DNA of 6,741 nt. Origin: Candidatus Gottesmanbacteria bacterium RIFOXYB1_FULL_47_11 (GTDB taxonomy: Bacteria > Patescibacteriota > Microgenomatia > UBA10105 > UBA927). A program made the translations under genes and the position numbers. The stretch is from positions 1-6,741 of the forward strand of contig MFKE01000030.1 of assembly GCA_001779455.1 (NCBI GenBank). Reading direction: 5' to 3'. The notes below the pieces were generated by a model. The model saw nothing but the letters and a program-made list of their open reading frames with translations. It searched no databases and had not been told where the DNA came from. Positions within the stretch are counted from its first letter, which is position 1; every line of letters begins with the position of its first letter. This document shows, one piece after another, positions 5,244-6,741 of this stretch.

Positions 5244-5693
5244 TCAACCAGTAAATTTGTAGCGGGGACCGCTATCCATAATTAATTCTGTATATCCCTT
5301 TTGTTTTGCTTCTTTCTCGATAGTATGCACAAGAGCTTGACCTGTTCCCTGTCTACGATAATCTTTCGAAACAAATGCATTCACTAATTCTATCGGTTTT
5401 CCAGTCGTAACATATTGAAGTAATCTTGGGTCTGGAGTCCTCATTCCCATTGAGCCCACCACATTTCCATCTTGAGTTACGGCAACAAAATAGGTCCTAT
5501 CGTTTTTTCCTGAAATGCTTTCCTCCATCGCTTGTAAAGTACTTTCTAATTCTTCCGTTAGTAATTCGTGTGTTTCGCTATCCCGTATCCATGTTTCAAG
5601 AATTGGTTTTAACAGGGAAAGATCCGACGTTTGAATAGGCCTAATAGACCCACTAAACGGGACTTCATGTTGACGCAGCTCTGTTGGAAACAT
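5244..5693 (-). CDS. GNAT-family N-acetyltransferase, probably truncated by an in-frame TGA
   Basis: The protein has the GNAT fold, which transfers an acyl group from acyl-CoA to an amine. Residues 16-60 match the N-terminal strand and helices (SIRPIQTSDLSLLKPIL...). Strands with YFVAVTQDGNVVGSMGM lie at 68-84. Motif A spans about 101-125, with the acyl-CoA loop RRQGTGQA (113-120) intact, followed by the helix LVHTIEKEAK. As encoded it stops after 149 residues, at RYKFTG, just where the last strand pair should follow. The missing part is present downstream in frame. The substrate is unknown. The ATG follows an extended -10 by six bases, placing +1 on the start codon, and there is no Shine-Dalgarno sequence. 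GC is low compared with the flanking large genes. Confidence 0.85.
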   Translation of the reverse strand: MFPTELRQHEVPFSGSIRPIQTSDLSLLKPILETWIRDSETHELLTEELESTLQAMEESISGKNDRTYFVAVTQDGNVVGSMGMRTPDPRLLQYVTTGKPIELVNAFVSKDYRRQGTGQALVHTIEKEAKQKGYTELIMDSGPRYKFTG

Positions 5694-5699
5694 GATGTA

Positions 5700-5708
5700 A
5701 TTATAGCA
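5700..5708 (-). promoter_or_regulatory. Extended -10 promoter of the GNAT gene, leaderless geometry
   Basis: TGCTATAAT on the minus strand, a perfect hexamer with the extended TG, then six bases and the ATG. No -35 is evident at normal spacing. Confidence 0.75.
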
Positions 5709-5750
5709 GAAATAGACAAATTAGATCGCTATAAGCGCATAAACCTCTAG

Positions 5751-5823
5751 GGTGACTGACGGGATTCGAACCCGCAACAGCCAGCTCCACAAGCTGGTGC
5801 ACTACCATTGTGCTACAGTCACC
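5751..5823 (-). tRNA. tRNA-His(GUG), CCA not encoded
   Basis: The gene starts with the extra G-1 typical of bacterial tRNA-His, paired to C73. The acceptor GUGACUG pairs with CAGUCAC, the D stem is GCAC/GUGC, the anticodon stem CCAGC/GCUGG has the loop UUGUGGA, and the T arm GCGGG/CCCGU has the loop UUCGAAU. The anticodon GUG reads CAC and CAU. Bases after C73 are CUA, so CCA must be added by the nucleotidyltransferase, unlike the Arg and Lys tRNAs here. It lies between the large secreted protein gene and the AT-rich small-gene stretch. Confidence 0.96.
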
Positions 5824-5832
5824 AATGTCTCA

Positions 5833-5841
5833 ATTATACCA
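5833..5841 (-). promoter_or_regulatory. Extended -10 promoter of tRNA-His
   Basis: TGGTATAAT on the minus strand, nine bases before G-1 of the tRNA, in the 25 bases left after the stop of the preceding gene. The -35 is weak. The layout matches the tRNA-Arg promoter. Confidence 0.75.
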
Positions 5842-5848
5842 TTTTTTG

Positions 5849-6741
5849 TTACGGGCCGAAGAAGCGGGCAAGCACAGTAAGTGGTGCAATTTGTATGCCT
5901 ACGAGGATATCCGCCCAGCTAAATTGCCCGTCCCCGCTGAAATCCAGAGGTAGAAACCGCTTGGGATATATGGTGGTTGTTTTGTCCTGCAGGGCACCGA
6001 TGACCTGGCGCGGCAGATACCCCGGCACAAGAATCACCACTCGGTACGGGTTTCCGGGAATGATGTTGGTGAGTCCGCGGGCAGTCACAATCCCCTCTTT
6101 CATGGATAGGCCTGTAAATTTCTGGAGAAGCGTATTGTTGTCATACACAAGCACGGATACGTTGGATGCGTCGCCGGTTTTTCGCCAGCCGAGTAAACTG
6201 CGGATTTCTACGCTCGGCGGCGGGACAAGCGCAACTTGCCGCGCTTGCAAAAGAACAGATTGATCATTATGGTGGAGTGTTGCGGTAATCTGGAGTGTCC
6301 CTGTTTTGTTTGGCATTTGCACATGGATCGTTATGGTTCCTGTGTTTTCCGGCTCCAGATACGGAAGCGGATCAACAATGACGGGAATTGGTGTATCCCC
6401 ATCACTTACCGTTAGCATATAGTCGCCGACGCTCAGTATCCCCTGTCCCGTGTTTTGCATATCTGCCCTCAGCGTATAGGTAGATCCTGCCACGAGTTTC
6501 TTCGGAAGCAAATCGTTTTTCAATATATAGGATTCCCGCTGTTTGGGCTGGCCCTTGGTTTTGGGGAGGTTCCGATATGCATCATACATAGGATACATGT
6601 CTGCAGATCCCAGGCGTCGCCAGGAAAAGTGATCAAACGGCGTGTCCTGATAGTTGTAGAGAAACGGCGTAATCGCGGCAATTCTCGGATCCGTCCAGAT
6701 ACCGGAAGCGGCAATTTGAATATTCCCTGCAACCTGATCAG
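5849..6741 (-). CDS. C-terminal part of a large secreted-type protein: possible glycosidase end, beta domains, dockerin-like loop
   Basis: The frame is open to the right edge, so the N terminus is outside; 296 residues are visible. An internal ATG at 6598 is not the start, because coding continues upstream. Visible residues 1-75 (with ITPFLYNYQDTPFDHFSW near 23-40) resemble the end of a TIM-barrel glycoside hydrolase; this is tentative. Residues about 80-165 form an Ig/CARDB-like beta sandwich (NTGQGILSVGDY, then a PENTGTI strand). A second beta region (168-262) holds PGYLPRQV. Then comes one calcium loop, D266-x-S268-x-D270-G271, with D277 at position 12, as in half a dockerin. The protein ends about 20 residues later in a hydrophobic tail. 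Cell-surface or extracellular carbohydrate work is plausible. The stop is TAA. Confidence 0.75.
   Translation of the reverse strand, partial: DQVAGNIQIAASGIWTDPRIAAITPFLYNYQDTPFDHFSWRRLGSADMYPMYDAYRNLPKTKGQPKQRESYILKNDLLPKKLVAGSTYTLRADMQNTGQGILSVGDYMLTVSDGDTPIPVIVDPLPYLEPENTGTITIHVQMPNKTGTLQITATLHHNDQSVLLQARQVALVPPPSVEIRSLLGWRKTGDASNVSVLVYDNNTLLQKFTGLSMKEGIVTARGLTNIIPGNPYRVVILVPGYLPRQVIGALQDKTTTIYPKRFLPLDFSGDGQFSWADILVGIQIAPLTVLARFFGP

Noticed and set aside
467..5693. Alternative genetic code (UGA as Gly, code 25, or as Trp, code 4)
   Set aside because: The 562-aa and 296-residue frames contain no in-frame TGA and use TGG for Trp and GGN for Gly. A code with sense UGA would be expected to show many.
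1..6741. CRISPR array, rRNA, insertion sequence, replication origin
   Set aside because: No regularly spaced short repeats, rRNA-like sequence, transposase frame or DnaA-box cluster was seen.

Overview
The window looks like part of a Patescibacteria (CPR) genome, probably in or near the Parcubacteria/Paceibacteria. This is an inference. It rests on the many short orphan proteins, a secreted protein with a dockerin-like calcium loop, start codons placed almost directly after -10 boxes with no Shine-Dalgarno sequence, and standard stop-codon use. No phylogenetic marker protein is present. Every supported gene lies on the minus strand, so the genes read from right to left.

In transcription order from the right edge, the window holds these elements. 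(1) The C-terminal part of a large, probably secreted protein (5849 to the right edge): the end of a possible glycoside-hydrolase-like domain, beta-sandwich segments and one EF-hand/dockerin loop. (2) tRNA-His(GUG) with its own extended -10 promoter. (3) An AT-richer stretch (about 2200-5710) of small, mostly unrecognised genes, nearly all with a private promoter: a GNAT acetyltransferase interrupted by an in-frame TGA, a 195-aa orphan, a 125-aa orphan, a 112-aa orphan, a nucleotidyltransferase-fold protein and a 93-aa orphan. (4) A 562-aa protein with a large cytosolic part and four or five membrane segments. (5) A tRNA-Arg(UCG)/tRNA-Lys(CUU) pair one base apart, followed by a GC-rich hairpin and a good intrinsic terminator.

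Two features link the small-gene stretch. First, a 78-base intergenic sequence occurs twice without gaps (3561-3638 and 5028-5105, 64 of 78 identical). Weaker traces lie at the left edge and around 4090-4200. One copy sits directly upstream of a -35 box, so genes, promoters and repeats alternate as in a cassette array, although no integrase and no canonical attC site is visible. Second, five protein starts lie only 6-9 bases beyond a -10 hexamer, two of them exactly at the expected +1. This predicts leaderless or near-leaderless mRNAs. Several of these promoters are of the extended TGnTATAAT type with no clear -35.

The genes do not form an obvious pathway. The small-gene stretch reads as accessory cargo between two tRNA-bearing, more GC-balanced flanks. 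The clearest anomaly is the GNAT gene: its conserved-looking C-terminal 32 residues continue in frame past a TGA that is one base from TGG.
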